Shown in pieces: positions 41,778 to 49,964 of a stretch of DNA of 64,000 nucleotides. Positions within the stretch are counted from its first letter, which is position 1; every line of letters begins with the position of its first letter. Source of the DNA: JANSYA01 sp965243385 (lineage in GTDB: Bacteria; Spirochaetota; Leptospiria; Leptospirales; Leptonemataceae); contig CBDEUV010000002.1 in NCBI GenBank assembly GCA_965243385.1, positions 868,001 through 932,000 on the forward strand, read 5' to 3'. The translations under genes and the position numbers were made by a program. Below the pieces are notes generated by a model, which was not told the origin of the DNA, made no database searches, and saw only the letters and a list, made by a program, of their open reading frames with translations.

Positions 41778-42395
41778 ATGACCCGATTGCATACGAACGA
41801 ATCCGCACCCGCTAAACTCGATAAAAACGAAATCGGCGAGCCCCCCATCGCGCATCGCCTCGAACAGTTCTTCTTAACCGAAAAACGTCAGATCTTTCTG
41901 TGGGGCCAGGTCGACGACGCCTCGGCGAAACACATCGTCGAGCGTTTGCTCTATTTGAGCGCGATCGATCCGGACCAGGACATCAGCCTCATGATCAACA
42001 GCCCCGGCGGTATGAACACGGCCGGCTTCGCCATCCTCGACGCCATGCAGATGATCGCCGCCGACGTACGCACGACCTGTCTCGGACTTGCGGCCTCCTT
42101 CGGCGCGCTGCTTTTAATGCACGGCGCGAAAGGCAAACGCTTCGTGCTACCGCACGCCCGCATAATGATCCACCAGCCCTGGCTGCCCGGCGAATATCGC
42201 GCGACGGCGACGGAACTGCGCATCCAGGCGGAAGAAATCCAGAAGCAACGCGACGACATCGACCGGATGATCGCAAAAGCGACCGGCCGGCCGTTCGAAG
42301 AAGTCGCCGGAGATACCGACCGCGATCACTGGCTCGATGCCCGGGCTGCGGTCGAGTACGGCGTTGTGGACGCGATCGCGAATTCGGTAGACTGA
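41778..42395 (+). CDS. clpP: ClpP-family serine protease (probable paralogue)
   Basis: A 205-residue ClpP. Strands and helices follow the family (RQIFLWGQVDDASAKHIVER, INSPGGMNTAGFAILDAM). The catalytic Ser is in GLAASFGALLLMHGAKG, His in LPHARIMIHQPW, Asp in GDTDRDHWLDA. It would form double heptamers with an AAA+ unfoldase (ClpX or ClpA) for cytoplasmic protein breakdown. The usual GMAASM is GLAASF here, and no clpX gene follows, so it is more likely a second copy than the housekeeping one. An AT-rich TATATCATATG stands at the start. Confidence 0.9.
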   Translation: MTRLHTNESAPAKLDKNEIGEPPIAHRLEQFFLTEKRQIFLWGQVDDASAKHIVERLLYLSAIDPDQDISLMINSPGGMNTAGFAILDAMQMIAADVRTTCLGLAASFGALLLMHGAKGKRFVLPHARIMIHQPWLPGEYRATATELRIQAEEIQKQRDDIDRMIAKATGRPFEEVAGDTDRDHWLDARAAVEYGVVDAIANSVD

Positions 42396-42445
42396 TCCGC
42401 CGGCCGCGGTTCACCACTCTGGCCGGACCGGAACGACCGGGCCGG

Positions 42446-43798
42446 TCAGCTCGATTGAGTCGCCCCGGCCCCGGTCAGCGCTTCGCCGGTCTGGTCGCCT
42501 TCGCGACCGGTCTGCTCGCCGCCGGTCGACTGCGAATCAACCGGCCGCACGTATCGCACGAGCACGGTGCAGACCAGCCCCGCGACAATCGCCAGATAAC
42601 CGATGTATTCGTAACCGTCGAGCCGGCCGTCCGGCAGGGTCGTAATCAAAAGACCGCCCACGAAGGCCGCCGAACCGGAACCGAGCTGCTGGACCGAAGC
42701 CTGCACGGACAGAAACCCTCCTCGCGTTTCGGGCGGCGCCGCCGAAGTGATCAAAGCCATGGCCGGAATCATACGCCCGCTCGACGCAATAAAAAAGAGA
42801 GTCGTGACCCCGAGCACCACGCTCATGGACGATACTCCCATATTCGTAATCCAGTAGATTGGCACAAATGTAAACAAGAGGAAAACTACGAATACTCGCG
42901 CTTTACCGACCCGGTCCGCCAGGCGCCCGACCAGAGGACTGGTAAAGATCGTCGAGAAACCGCCGACCATATAAATATAGAGGATGTCCGCTTCCGAAAA
43001 GCCCACGTTCGCGACCATGTAGGGGCTGATGTACGGGATCACGGCGAAGTGGCCGATCATCATCAGAAACATCAACAAGAGCGCGCGCAACTGATTGCCG
43101 TCCGCGAAGATCGATCGCAGCACGCGAAAGAGATCGTGCGCCTGTTCTTCCGGCAGCGGCGGACAATCGGCGATGCCGTCATGCGCAATCACCCCCGCCA
43201 CCGTATTGGCTTTCGCCACCGGCAGCCGCCGGCGCATGTGTCCGTCGAGACGCGGCACGCTCATATAAGCCAGCGCCAGAACGAAGACGCCGGTTGCGAC
43301 CAACAGATAAAATGGCGCGTGCCACTCGAATAGATTGGCGAGATAGAGACCGCTGGGAACCCCCAGCACCGATGCCGCCGAAAAAGCGAGCATGACGATG
43401 CCCATCGCCCGGCCGCGGCGATCGAAGGGAATGGCGTCGCCGACAATGGCCAGGACGAGGGCCCCGATCAATCCGCCGAAGAGTCCGGTTAGAACGCGCG
43501 TTCCCAGCAGGATAGTATAGGTCGGGGCGATGGCACAGGCGAGCGTACCCAACAGAAAGCCGGTATAGACGAAGAGCAGCGCCTTGCGTCGATCGAATCG
43601 GTCGATATAAAACGAGCCGAGAAAACCGGAGACGCCGGCGCTGAATGTATAAGCCGACACCAGAATGCCGAAATTGCGCGCGTCGATATCGAAAACGCGC
43701 ATCAGCTGCGGGCCGAGCGGCATCATGATCATAAAATCCATGATGTGCGTGAACTGCACGGCGGCCAGAGTCAGAAGTAAAAGCAGTTCGCGGGACAT
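42446..43798 (-). CDS. MFS transporter
   Basis: A 12-helix major facilitator protein of 450 residues when started at the ATG giving MSRELLLLLTL; in-frame codons upstream add no membrane segment. The loop motif after TM2 is FLGSFYIDRFDRRKALLF and its repeat in the second half is LVGRLADRVGKARVFV, both matching MFS motif A. The pattern MDFMIMMPLGPQLMRVFDI is typical of drug/sugar-efflux (AraJ-like) subgroups. It probably exports a small molecule by proton antiport. It is divergent from an AraC-type regulator 83 nt away, which may control it. The C-terminal 45 residues are polar and probably cytoplasmic. Confidence 0.9.
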   Translation of the reverse strand: MSRELLLLLTLAAVQFTHIMDFMIMMPLGPQLMRVFDIDARNFGILVSAYTFSAGVSGFLGSFYIDRFDRRKALLFVYTGFLLGTLACAIAPTYTILLGTRVLTGLFGGLIGALVLAIVGDAIPFDRRGRAMGIVMLAFSAASVLGVPSGLYLANLFEWHAPFYLLVATGVFVLALAYMSVPRLDGHMRRRLPVAKANTVAGVIAHDGIADCPPLPEEQAHDLFRVLRSIFADGNQLRALLLMFLMMIGHFAVIPYISPYMVANVGFSEADILYIYMVGGFSTIFTSPLVGRLADRVGKARVFVVFLLFTFVPIYWITNMGVSSMSVVLGVTTLFFIASSGRMIPAMALITSAAPPETRGGFLSVQASVQQLGSGSAAFVGGLLITTLPDGRLDGYEYIGYLAIVAGLVCTVLVRYVRPVDSQSTGGEQTGREGDQTGEALTGAGATQSS

Positions 43799-43881
43799 AC
43801 GGCGGAATAGGGGCGGAATTCTGTTGCAACCGGGCCCGGATCGTACGGGAATGGGTCGTCCTGATCTACAAGATCCCAATC

Positions 43882-44994
43882 ATGCCCGCTGTCAGCTACT
43901 GGAATTTTAACGACGTCTTTATTGCGATTCTCTTATTCGGCGCGGCCTTCGCGTTCGTCCTGGGGGTCGGGCAGTTTCTCGAGCGCGACCGCAATCGCGG
44001 TCACGAAATCCTGGGCGCCCTGCTCTGCGTGCTCGCCCTGCCCCAGCTGAATCTGGCGGCGGAATACCTGGGTCTCTTTGTAGCCTATCCGCATTTGAAT
44101 TTCATTCAGCCGCCAATGAACGTGATCATCGGCCCGCTGGTCTTCGCATATTTTCACCGGATTCTGGTCCCGGAGTACCAGCCGCGCGCGCAGTTGCCTT
44201 TGATCTTCGGCGCGCTGATCATAGCCTACGCCGGAACGCTGCCTTTCATCTGGCTCGCCCTCAAGCTCGGCGCGGATTTATGGACCGCTCGCAATGAGTA
44301 CCTGTTCTTGATGAACCTCTATTTCGCCACCTTGCAGGTCTTTATCCTGGCGTATCTGGTGCTGACCCTGCGCGACTTCTGGATCGTATTGCGTCACCGA
44401 CCGCGACCGCTTTCGCCGATCTACAAGCTTACCATCGCCTTCGTCGGCCTGGGTCTGGTGATTATGGCGCTTTTGATTTTCAATCAGCTGTCTCGCGTGA
44501 ACTGGATGCTCAAGAGCGCCTTTATTATGCTCGCCGGATTTCCGGTGCTGCTCTTCTGGGCCGGGGTCCGCTTTCCGCGCTATTTCCAGCAGATGCATCA
44601 GGCGGTGGCCCGCGGACGCTACGAACGTTCGCGGCTGGGCGGCGTCGACACCCCGGCGATCGTCGCGCGGCTGCGCGAGCTGATGGAACTGGAACACCTC
44701 TACGCCGACGAAGACCTGAGCCTGGCGGGACTCGCCGCCGAAGTTCGGATTACGCCGCATCAGCTCTCGGAGATTCTGAACCAACACCTGAATCAGAGCT
44801 TCAAACACTTCGTAAACGACTACCGCGTCGCCGCTGCCAGGCGGCTGCTGTTAGAAGACCGCGAACGCTCGGTCCTGTCGATCGCCGGAGCCGTGGGCTT
44901 CGCTTCGAAGTCCTCGTTCAACGCGGAGTTCGCCCGCATCGTCGGTAATTCACCGTCGGTCTTTCGCAAAGCCAGTCCGCCTCCGTCGCTATAA
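43882..44994 (+). CDS. Membrane-anchored AraC-family transcriptional regulator
   Basis: A 370-residue protein. Seven hydrophobic segments fill the first 235 residues (VFIAILLFGAAFAFVLGVG to FIMLAGFPVLLFWAGVRF). The C-terminal 110 residues are a double helix-turn-helix AraC domain (LSLAGLAAEVRITPHQLSEI, in full HTH1, and SVLSIAGAVGFASKSSFNAE, HTH2). The membrane part probably senses a ligand or membrane state and the DNA domain acts from the membrane. It is divergent from the MFS exporter gene, a likely target. Confidence 0.9.
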   Translation: MPAVSYWNFNDVFIAILLFGAAFAFVLGVGQFLERDRNRGHEILGALLCVLALPQLNLAAEYLGLFVAYPHLNFIQPPMNVIIGPLVFAYFHRILVPEYQPRAQLPLIFGALIIAYAGTLPFIWLALKLGADLWTARNEYLFLMNLYFATLQVFILAYLVLTLRDFWIVLRHRPRPLSPIYKLTIAFVGLGLVIMALLIFNQLSRVNWMLKSAFIMLAGFPVLLFWAGVRFPRYFQQMHQAVARGRYERSRLGGVDTPAIVARLRELMELEHLYADEDLSLAGLAAEVRITPHQLSEILNQHLNQSFKHFVNDYRVAAARRLLLEDRERSVLSIAGAVGFASKSSFNAEFARIVGNSPSVFRKASPPPSL

Positions 44995-45144
44995 AACGAC
45001 GGACCCGGTCCGGCCGGACGTCCGGAGTTATACGGCCGGTCGCGATCACCCGACCGAATCTATACCCCCGGACGACAGGGCCCCGGATCCCGTGCGATAC
45101 TCGCTCCAGTCGTCGCCCCCAATCGCGACGCACATCTGGATAAA

Positions 45145-45161
45145 CCGGACCGCGGGTCCGG
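45145..45161. repeat. Hairpin CCGGACC-GCG-GGTCCGG
   Basis: A perfect 7-bp stem ending 17 nt before the ATG of the sterol desaturase-family gene. A GC palindrome GTCCGGCCGGAC lies nearby (about 45009-45020). The same 7-bp arms occur in the opposite order in another leader at 47864-47879. It could affect translation start or transcript end. Confidence 0.45.
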
Positions 45162-45178
45162 CAACGGGAAGTCTCAAA

Positions 45179-46039
45179 ATGAACGAAAAATTATTAACGG
45201 CCCCCTGGCAGGAAATCATCCTGCCGGTGATCGGCGCGGAATTCACCTTCTGGCTCGTGCGCTACTCGCTCTTCGTGGGCGCAGGCCTCGCGCTCGTCTA
45301 TTTAGTACTGAAACGCTTCGCGCCGGGTTTGCGCATCCAGCCTCGCAACCCGTCCGCCGCTCAGCTGCGCCGCGAACTCTACTGGTCGATTGCGACGATG
45401 GGCGTTTTCGCCTGTATGGCCTGGGGCGTGGTCGTTCTAAAACGCAACGATCTTACACAGGTGTATACTTCAATCTCCGACTACGGCTGGGGTTATTACG
45501 CGCTCTCCTGGGCGCTGCTTTTGCTGATCCACGATTTCTATTTCTACTGGGCGCACCGTTTCATGCACTGGAAGCCAGTCTATCGCCACGTGCATTCCGT
45601 ACATCACCGCTCGACGAACCCTTCGCCGCTGGCGGCCTTCGCCTTTCATCCGCTCGAAGCGATGATCGAATACGGCTGGTTCATTCCGCTTCTGATGGTA
45701 GTGCCCATGCACGTATCGGTGCTTGCGCTCTATCCGTCGCTGATGCTGATCTTAAACGTGCACGCCCACCTGGGTTACGAAATTCTCCCCCGGGGTTTCG
45801 CCGCGAACCGAATCGGTAAATATCTTCTGACCGCCACGCTGCACAACCAGCACCACAAACGCTTTCACTATAACTACGGCCTGTGGTTCTTCTGGTGGGA
45901 TCGCCTCTTCGGCACGATCGATCCGCGCTACGAAGCGGAGTTTCGCCGGGACGCAGCGGCGAAGCCGCGGTCCTTCTTCATTGACACTGCGCCCGCGGCC
46001 GGGAGAATCGCGCATGTCGATGCAGGCGAAACTCATTGA
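45179..46039 (+). CDS. Sterol desaturase/fatty acid hydroxylase superfamily protein
   Basis: A 286-residue membrane di-iron enzyme. About four hydrophobic segments surround the full His set: HDFYFYWAHRFMH, HSVHHRS, then HAHLGYE and HNQHHKRFHYNYG. It would insert oxygen into, or desaturate, a lipid carbon (carotenoid, sterol-like or fatty acyl). The ATG giving MNEKLLTAP was chosen; an in-frame start 29 codons upstream has no supporting features and runs across a hairpin. The 3' end overlaps the GT-C gene by 26 nt, so the two are coupled. Confidence 0.9.
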   Translation: MNEKLLTAPWQEIILPVIGAEFTFWLVRYSLFVGAGLALVYLVLKRFAPGLRIQPRNPSAAQLRRELYWSIATMGVFACMAWGVVVLKRNDLTQVYTSISDYGWGYYALSWALLLLIHDFYFYWAHRFMHWKPVYRHVHSVHHRSTNPSPLAAFAFHPLEAMIEYGWFIPLLMVVPMHVSVLALYPSLMLILNVHAHLGYEILPRGFAANRIGKYLLTATLHNQHHKRFHYNYGLWFFWWDRLFGTIDPRYEAEFRRDAAAKPRSFFIDTAPAAGRIAHVDAGETH

Positions 46040-47807
46040 TTTTTTTGCGCGCTATCGCTGGCCGCTGTTCGCATTCTGGGTGCTGCTCTTTCGTCTGCCG
46101 CATATTCTGGGCGCGGATCGCCGGCTGGACGGCGACGGGGCGCACCACTGGCTCGTCATGGATCGCATCTATCAGGGCGAAGCCTTCGTGCTGCACCCGC
46201 ACGGCATGGACCACATCGGCCTGGTGGAGTTTTTGCTGGCGACGCCATTTATTCCGCTCTTCGGTCACACCCAGCTGGCGTATCAGCTGGGGCTCTGCCT
46301 GATCTTTTTTTTGACCGCCTGGCCGTTGTTTCTCTTCGCCAGGCGCGCCTACGGTCAAAACGCGGCAAGCTGGGTTCTGATTCTGCTCGCGCTGCCACAT
46401 CCCTTCTTGCAATTTATTTCGCTGCGGCCGTACGGCGGCCACCTGCTCTGCAATTCGCTGGGCATGCTGGTACTCTATCTCTGGTGGCGCCGCGTCTCGC
46501 CGGGCGCCGCCGCTGCCGGGTCCGATCCATCCCGCCAGGCGAATGCGGGCGATGCCCTGGCCGGCGGCGCGCGCGACGTGCTGTACTGGGCCGGCGTGGG
46601 CGCGCTCGCGGGTCTGGCGCTGTATACCAATCGACTGTACGCCATTCCCCTGGCCGCGCATCTGGGAGTCTGGGTGCTGCATGCCCTCACCCGCCGGGAC
46701 GCGCGCTGGCCCGGCGCGCTTTTGATTTTCGTCGTCGGCTTCGCGGTGGGCGGAACGCCGCAGTGGCTGGGCGGACTTTTTGAACCCTTCCCGCCCAACT
46801 ATCCCAACGCGGGGTTTCAGCCAGGACTCGATAACCTCCAGTCGAACGCGGCGGTTTTCGTTTCGAGTTTGTTGCCCAATCTGTTGGACGCGATCTATTT
46901 CGACGGCTTCGGCGAAGCGGGTTTCGTGCCCCCCGGCGACGTAAAGAAACTGGTCCCGATCTGGCAGATTTTCATCGTACTCGCGGCGATCCCGCCCCTG
47001 TTGCGACTCGTGCCCCGGGGCATCGACTATCTGCGCGGGCGCGGCGAACTCACGGTGGGCGTGCTGGCGGTGGCGATCATCACGGTAAATACGCTGGCGA
47101 TTCTGATTACGAAGCTGCCGATCTGGGGTTTCTCGGCCCGCTACCTGATCGCATCGATTCTGATCCTGATTCCAGTCTACGCCGCCTTCGCCGCGGGTCT
47201 CTACGACGCACCCGCTGTCGGTAAAAACTCCGCACCGGATTCCGCCGCAGGCGAAGCGCCGACCCAGGGCAATAAGGGCGCTGTGCTGATCGGCCAGGCG
47301 ACCGGCTTCGCCGCGAAAATCTACGCCTGGTTTCGCGGTCGCACGGCACGCATCTTCGCCATCGGTCATCTCGTGATCTTTATAGCGGCCTACGCCTACG
47401 GCTATCGTCCGGGAGGCGTGATCTATAGCGGCGAGGCGACCGCGGGCGCGGATGAAGTCGCGGCCTATCTGCAAGCCAACGGCCACGATCGCTGTGTGGC
47501 GAATTACTGGATCGCCTACAATGTAATCTACAGCTCCGGTCGCACCATTCTCGCGAGTCCGACCGAATTGTACCCGGGCCTGGGGCCCGTGCGCGATCCA
47601 GAGATCGAGCGGGCTGTGCTGGATGCTCCGGATGGAGTCCGCTGCGTGATCGATCATCGTTTTACGATGGCCGGAGCGCGGAATGCGGAACCCGGGAAAA
47701 TCTGGCGTCCCGTGGCCGACGGGCCGCTGGAGCTGGCCGTCGATCGCCGCGAAGTGATCGCCGACTGGGTAATTCTTTTTGGCACGCAAAAAAATCGGCA
47801 ACGCTGA
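46014..47807 (+). CDS. Multi-spanning GT-C (family 39-type) glycosyltransferase-like membrane protein
   Basis: About 597 residues with 10-11 hydrophobic segments. The first periplasmic loop contains RRLDGDGAHHWLVMDRIYQG, with acidic residues where GT-C enzymes of the PMT/ArnT type hold the catalytic Asp. Other segments such as LAYQLGLCLIFFLTAWPLFL and LISLRPYGG-like FISLRPYGGHL fit that group. The C-terminal 130 residues are a soluble domain (GADEVAAYLQANGHDRCVANYW). It would move a sugar from a polyprenyl-phosphate carrier to an acceptor outside the membrane. The ATG with GGGAGAA before it lies inside the end of the desaturase gene, and co-translation is likely. Confidence 0.75.
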   Translation: MSMQAKLIDFFARYRWPLFAFWVLLFRLPHILGADRRLDGDGAHHWLVMDRIYQGEAFVLHPHGMDHIGLVEFLLATPFIPLFGHTQLAYQLGLCLIFFLTAWPLFLFARRAYGQNAASWVLILLALPHPFLQFISLRPYGGHLLCNSLGMLVLYLWWRRVSPGAAAAGSDPSRQANAGDALAGGARDVLYWAGVGALAGLALYTNRLYAIPLAAHLGVWVLHALTRRDARWPGALLIFVVGFAVGGTPQWLGGLFEPFPPNYPNAGFQPGLDNLQSNAAVFVSSLLPNLLDAIYFDGFGEAGFVPPGDVKKLVPIWQIFIVLAAIPPLLRLVPRGIDYLRGRGELTVGVLAVAIITVNTLAILITKLPIWGFSARYLIASILILIPVYAAFAAGLYDAPAVGKNSAPDSAAGEAPTQGNKGAVLIGQATGFAAKIYAWFRGRTARIFAIGHLVIFIAAYAYGYRPGGVIYSGEATAGADEVAAYLQANGHDRCVANYWIAYNVIYSSGRTILASPTELYPGLGPVRDPEIERAVLDAPDGVRCVIDHRFTMAGARNAEPGKIWRPVADGPLELAVDRREVIADWVILFGTQKNRQR

Positions 47808-47863
47808 GCGCGGCCGGCTGTAATCCCGGATAGAACCCGCCGGATCTCGTTTGCCATTCTCGC

Positions 47864-47879
47864 GGTCCGGGTCCGGACC
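47864..47879. repeat. Hairpin GGTCCGG-GT-CCGGACC
   Basis: A perfect 7-bp stem with a 2-nt loop between the GT-C gene and the sigma factor gene. It shares its arm sequence with the hairpin at 45145-45161. No T run follows. The rest of the 213-nt gap shows no gene or clear promoter. Confidence 0.45.
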
Positions 47880-48020
47880 AGGAGAATCTCGTTGCTTTTC
47901 TGGCTGCCCCCAATCCATTTGCGATATTGCCCGCGGCGTTGGGGCGCGATTCATTCGCACGCCCGACGGCGCTCGAACGATTGCGCGGCCCGGTGCGGCC
48001 CGGACGCCGGCATACGCATA

Positions 48021-48578
48021 ATGAGCGATCTCGACGCAAATGCACCCGCGAATGCGGAGTTCCAGCGCCTGTTCGCAACGCATCGCGAAGCCGTGCGACG
48101 CTATTTACTCAAACTCTCCCGCGATCCGGACATCGCCGACGACTTATGCCAGGACGTGTTTCTTCGCGCGCACGAAAAATTTCACCTCTACGATTCCGAA
48201 CGCGGCAGCTTTCTCAGCTGGAATTTCGCCATCGCTCATAATATCTTCCTGAACTATATTCGACGCGAAGGCCGGCTGCGGCCTCTGGGCGACGCGAACG
48301 ACCAACACCAGAGCGCAGAGCTGGCGGCCAGGCTCACGGACGACGCGGACCCCGCATCCGAAATCGAGGCGAAGCTGCTTTCGCGCCAGATTCGCGAAGT
48401 GATTCTCGCGCTGCCGGAACCCGAACGCAGCGTTTTCTATTTAATGAAAGTCAAGCATCGCACCCGGGCCGAGATCGCGGAAACGCTGGGTATGGGAACG
48501 CGCACCGTCAGCCGCAAGCTGGTCAACGCGATCGAATTATTGCGCAAAGGTCTGGAGGCGAAGCAGCTGCTTTCGTAA
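48021..48578 (+). CDS. ECF RNA polymerase sigma factor (FecI-like)
   Basis: A 185-residue sigma factor. Region 2: HREAVRRYLLKLSRDPDIAD, DLCQDVFLRAHEKF and FLSWNFAIAHNIFLNYIRRE. Region 4: LPEPERSVFYLMKVKHRTRA with helix-turn-helix EIAETLGMGTRTVSRKL. It is followed after 11 nt by a FecR-domain membrane protein, the usual anti-sigma or signal-relay partner. Open frame exists further upstream, but the ATG giving MSDLDANA fits the family length. Confidence 0.92.
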   Translation: MSDLDANAPANAEFQRLFATHREAVRRYLLKLSRDPDIADDLCQDVFLRAHEKFHLYDSERGSFLSWNFAIAHNIFLNYIRREGRLRPLGDANDQHQSAELAARLTDDADPASEIEAKLLSRQIREVILALPEPERSVFYLMKVKHRTRAEIAETLGMGTRTVSRKLVNAIELLRKGLEAKQLLS

Positions 48579-48589
48579 GCGCGGCCGTT

Positions 48590-49813
48590 GTGAAATTCAA
48601 AATGCAGGCGAACGAGAGTATAGAAGATTTCGAAGAGTTGCTGGCGGCGCTTGCGGCCGGCGAGATCGACACAGAGGGCTTTCGCGCACTGGCCGGTTTC
48701 GTACGGGACGACCCGCGACTCGCAGAACGCTACCGGCGTTTTGTGGAGACTCTGGACGCGCTGAATCTGCCGGGCCCCGGGGAACTCGAAATTCCCGAAC
48801 TGGAACGCCGGACCGCGGAGCCATCGCGGCAACCCGACACAAGCCATCTCCGGAACTGGCGGCCCGCGCTCGCGCTGGGGGCGCTTTTGATCTGCGTTCC
48901 ACTGCTGCTTCCGCTGTTTCTATCGGACGATTCGCAACCCCTGGATCCAGTGGCGGTCGTCACGCATACGGACGGCCTTTGCACCGGCGGCGAGACCGGA
49001 GATGCGCGGGCGAAACCAGGCACCCGGCTGAACTTTCCCGAACTGAGCGCCGGACCTGATTCGATCTGCGACCTGGAATTCCAGGCGCCCGTCCGCATGA
49101 AACTGCGCCTGCTTTCCAACTCGCGGCTGAAATTCGTTGCGCACGACCGCTATCTAAATCTATCTCTGGAAAGCGGCGAAGCGCTGCTGGACGCGGAACG
49201 CATGCCGGCGAACGTGCGGTTAAGCCTGCACACCGCCGGGCATCTCGTTGAAGTGCTGGGCACGCAGTTGGTCCTGCGCCGCCCCGACTTCGAGAATATG
49301 CAGGTGGAACTTGTAAACGGAGCGGCGCACGTTCGTTCCGCTCACTACCTGCATCTCGACGGCCTGCGACACGGCCTGCACACCAAAAAGCGGCAGCATG
49401 TGAAGCTCGCCAGAAGCTTTCCGGAACTGTTCCGGGAAGTCCGACACGTACTGACGGCGGGCGGACATTTAAGATTCGCGCATCCCGCGGACTTCGAGCG
49501 TAAGACCGCTGCGCTCTTCGAGCGTTTGAATGCGCACGTACTCGCAGGCGGCGCTCCCGACGATGATGCAGGCACAGGCCCGGCCGCGAGCGCCGCTCAC
49601 GCTCACGCTCCCGTAACCGCGGCCGGCGGCCATGAGATTTCGCCGGAGCTGCTCGAACGCCTGCAGGCCACCTACGCCGGACACGAACATCTGCACGAAC
49701 ACTTTCGCGACGGGCCGCCGCCAGCCGAAACCGGAACGCTTTCCCGCGACCGGTCCCGCCGACTGAGCGAGCACTTTGCAGATCTCCAGGCGCGCGCCGC
49801 CGCGGGACGCTGA
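48590..49813 (+). CDS. FecR-domain membrane protein (sigma factor regulator)
   Basis: A 407-residue protein. Cytoplasmic N-terminus of about 88 residues (DFEELLAALAAGEIDTEGF, in the place of the anti-sigma part), one membrane segment (ALALGALLICVPLLLPLFL, about 91-110), then an outer domain with the FecR pattern: AKPGTRLNF, LKLRLLSNSRLKF-like MKLRLLSNSRLKF, YLNLSLESGEALLD, LHTAGHLVEVLGTQLVL. The C-terminal 90 residues are Ala/His-rich (AHAHAPV, GHEHLHEHF) and could bind metal. It probably holds the adjacent sigma factor inactive until a signal arrives. GTG start 11 nt after the sigma gene. Confidence 0.87.
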   Translation: MKFKMQANESIEDFEELLAALAAGEIDTEGFRALAGFVRDDPRLAERYRRFVETLDALNLPGPGELEIPELERRTAEPSRQPDTSHLRNWRPALALGALLICVPLLLPLFLSDDSQPLDPVAVVTHTDGLCTGGETGDARAKPGTRLNFPELSAGPDSICDLEFQAPVRMKLRLLSNSRLKFVAHDRYLNLSLESGEALLDAERMPANVRLSLHTAGHLVEVLGTQLVLRRPDFENMQVELVNGAAHVRSAHYLHLDGLRHGLHTKKRQHVKLARSFPELFREVRHVLTAGGHLRFAHPADFERKTAALFERLNAHVLAGGAPDDDAGTGPAASAAHAHAPVTAAGGHEISPELLERLQATYAGHEHLHEHFRDGPPPAETGTLSRDRSRRLSEHFADLQARAAAGR

Positions 49814-49884
49814 GCGCACCGGTTTCTGCTTGCGGCCAGATCGCCCTGGAAATTTGCTTTGATCCTGTGAACCGGCGCGGGTGC

Positions 49885-49947
49885 ACGACTGCATCCCCGC
49901 GTCCGAACTTTCCCGACGATGCAGTCGTCTAATCGTGCTTTAGCACG
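49885..49947. repeat. Two hairpins in the leader of the alpha-2-macroglobulin gene
   Basis: ACGACTGCATC (49885-49895) pairs with GATGCAGTCGT (49918-49928), an 11-bp perfect stem with a 22-nt loop; a second hairpin CGTGC-TTTA-GCACG follows at 49934-49947, ending 17 nt before the ATG. No T run follows either. They may end part of the FecR transcript, act on translation, or be a remnant of a repeat element. Confidence 0.55.
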
Positions 49948-49964
49948 CCCGAGGCCTCACCATA

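Noticed and set aside
41900..43333. A 477-codon plus-strand frame overlapping clpP and the MFS gene
   Set aside because: It covers the end of clpP in another frame and runs antisense to the transporter; the real genes have strong motifs.
45978..48083. A 701-codon open frame on the minus strand
   Set aside because: It lies antisense to the GT-C glycosyltransferase gene, shows no domain, and its composition (Arg/Gln/Asp-rich) is that of a high-GC shadow frame.
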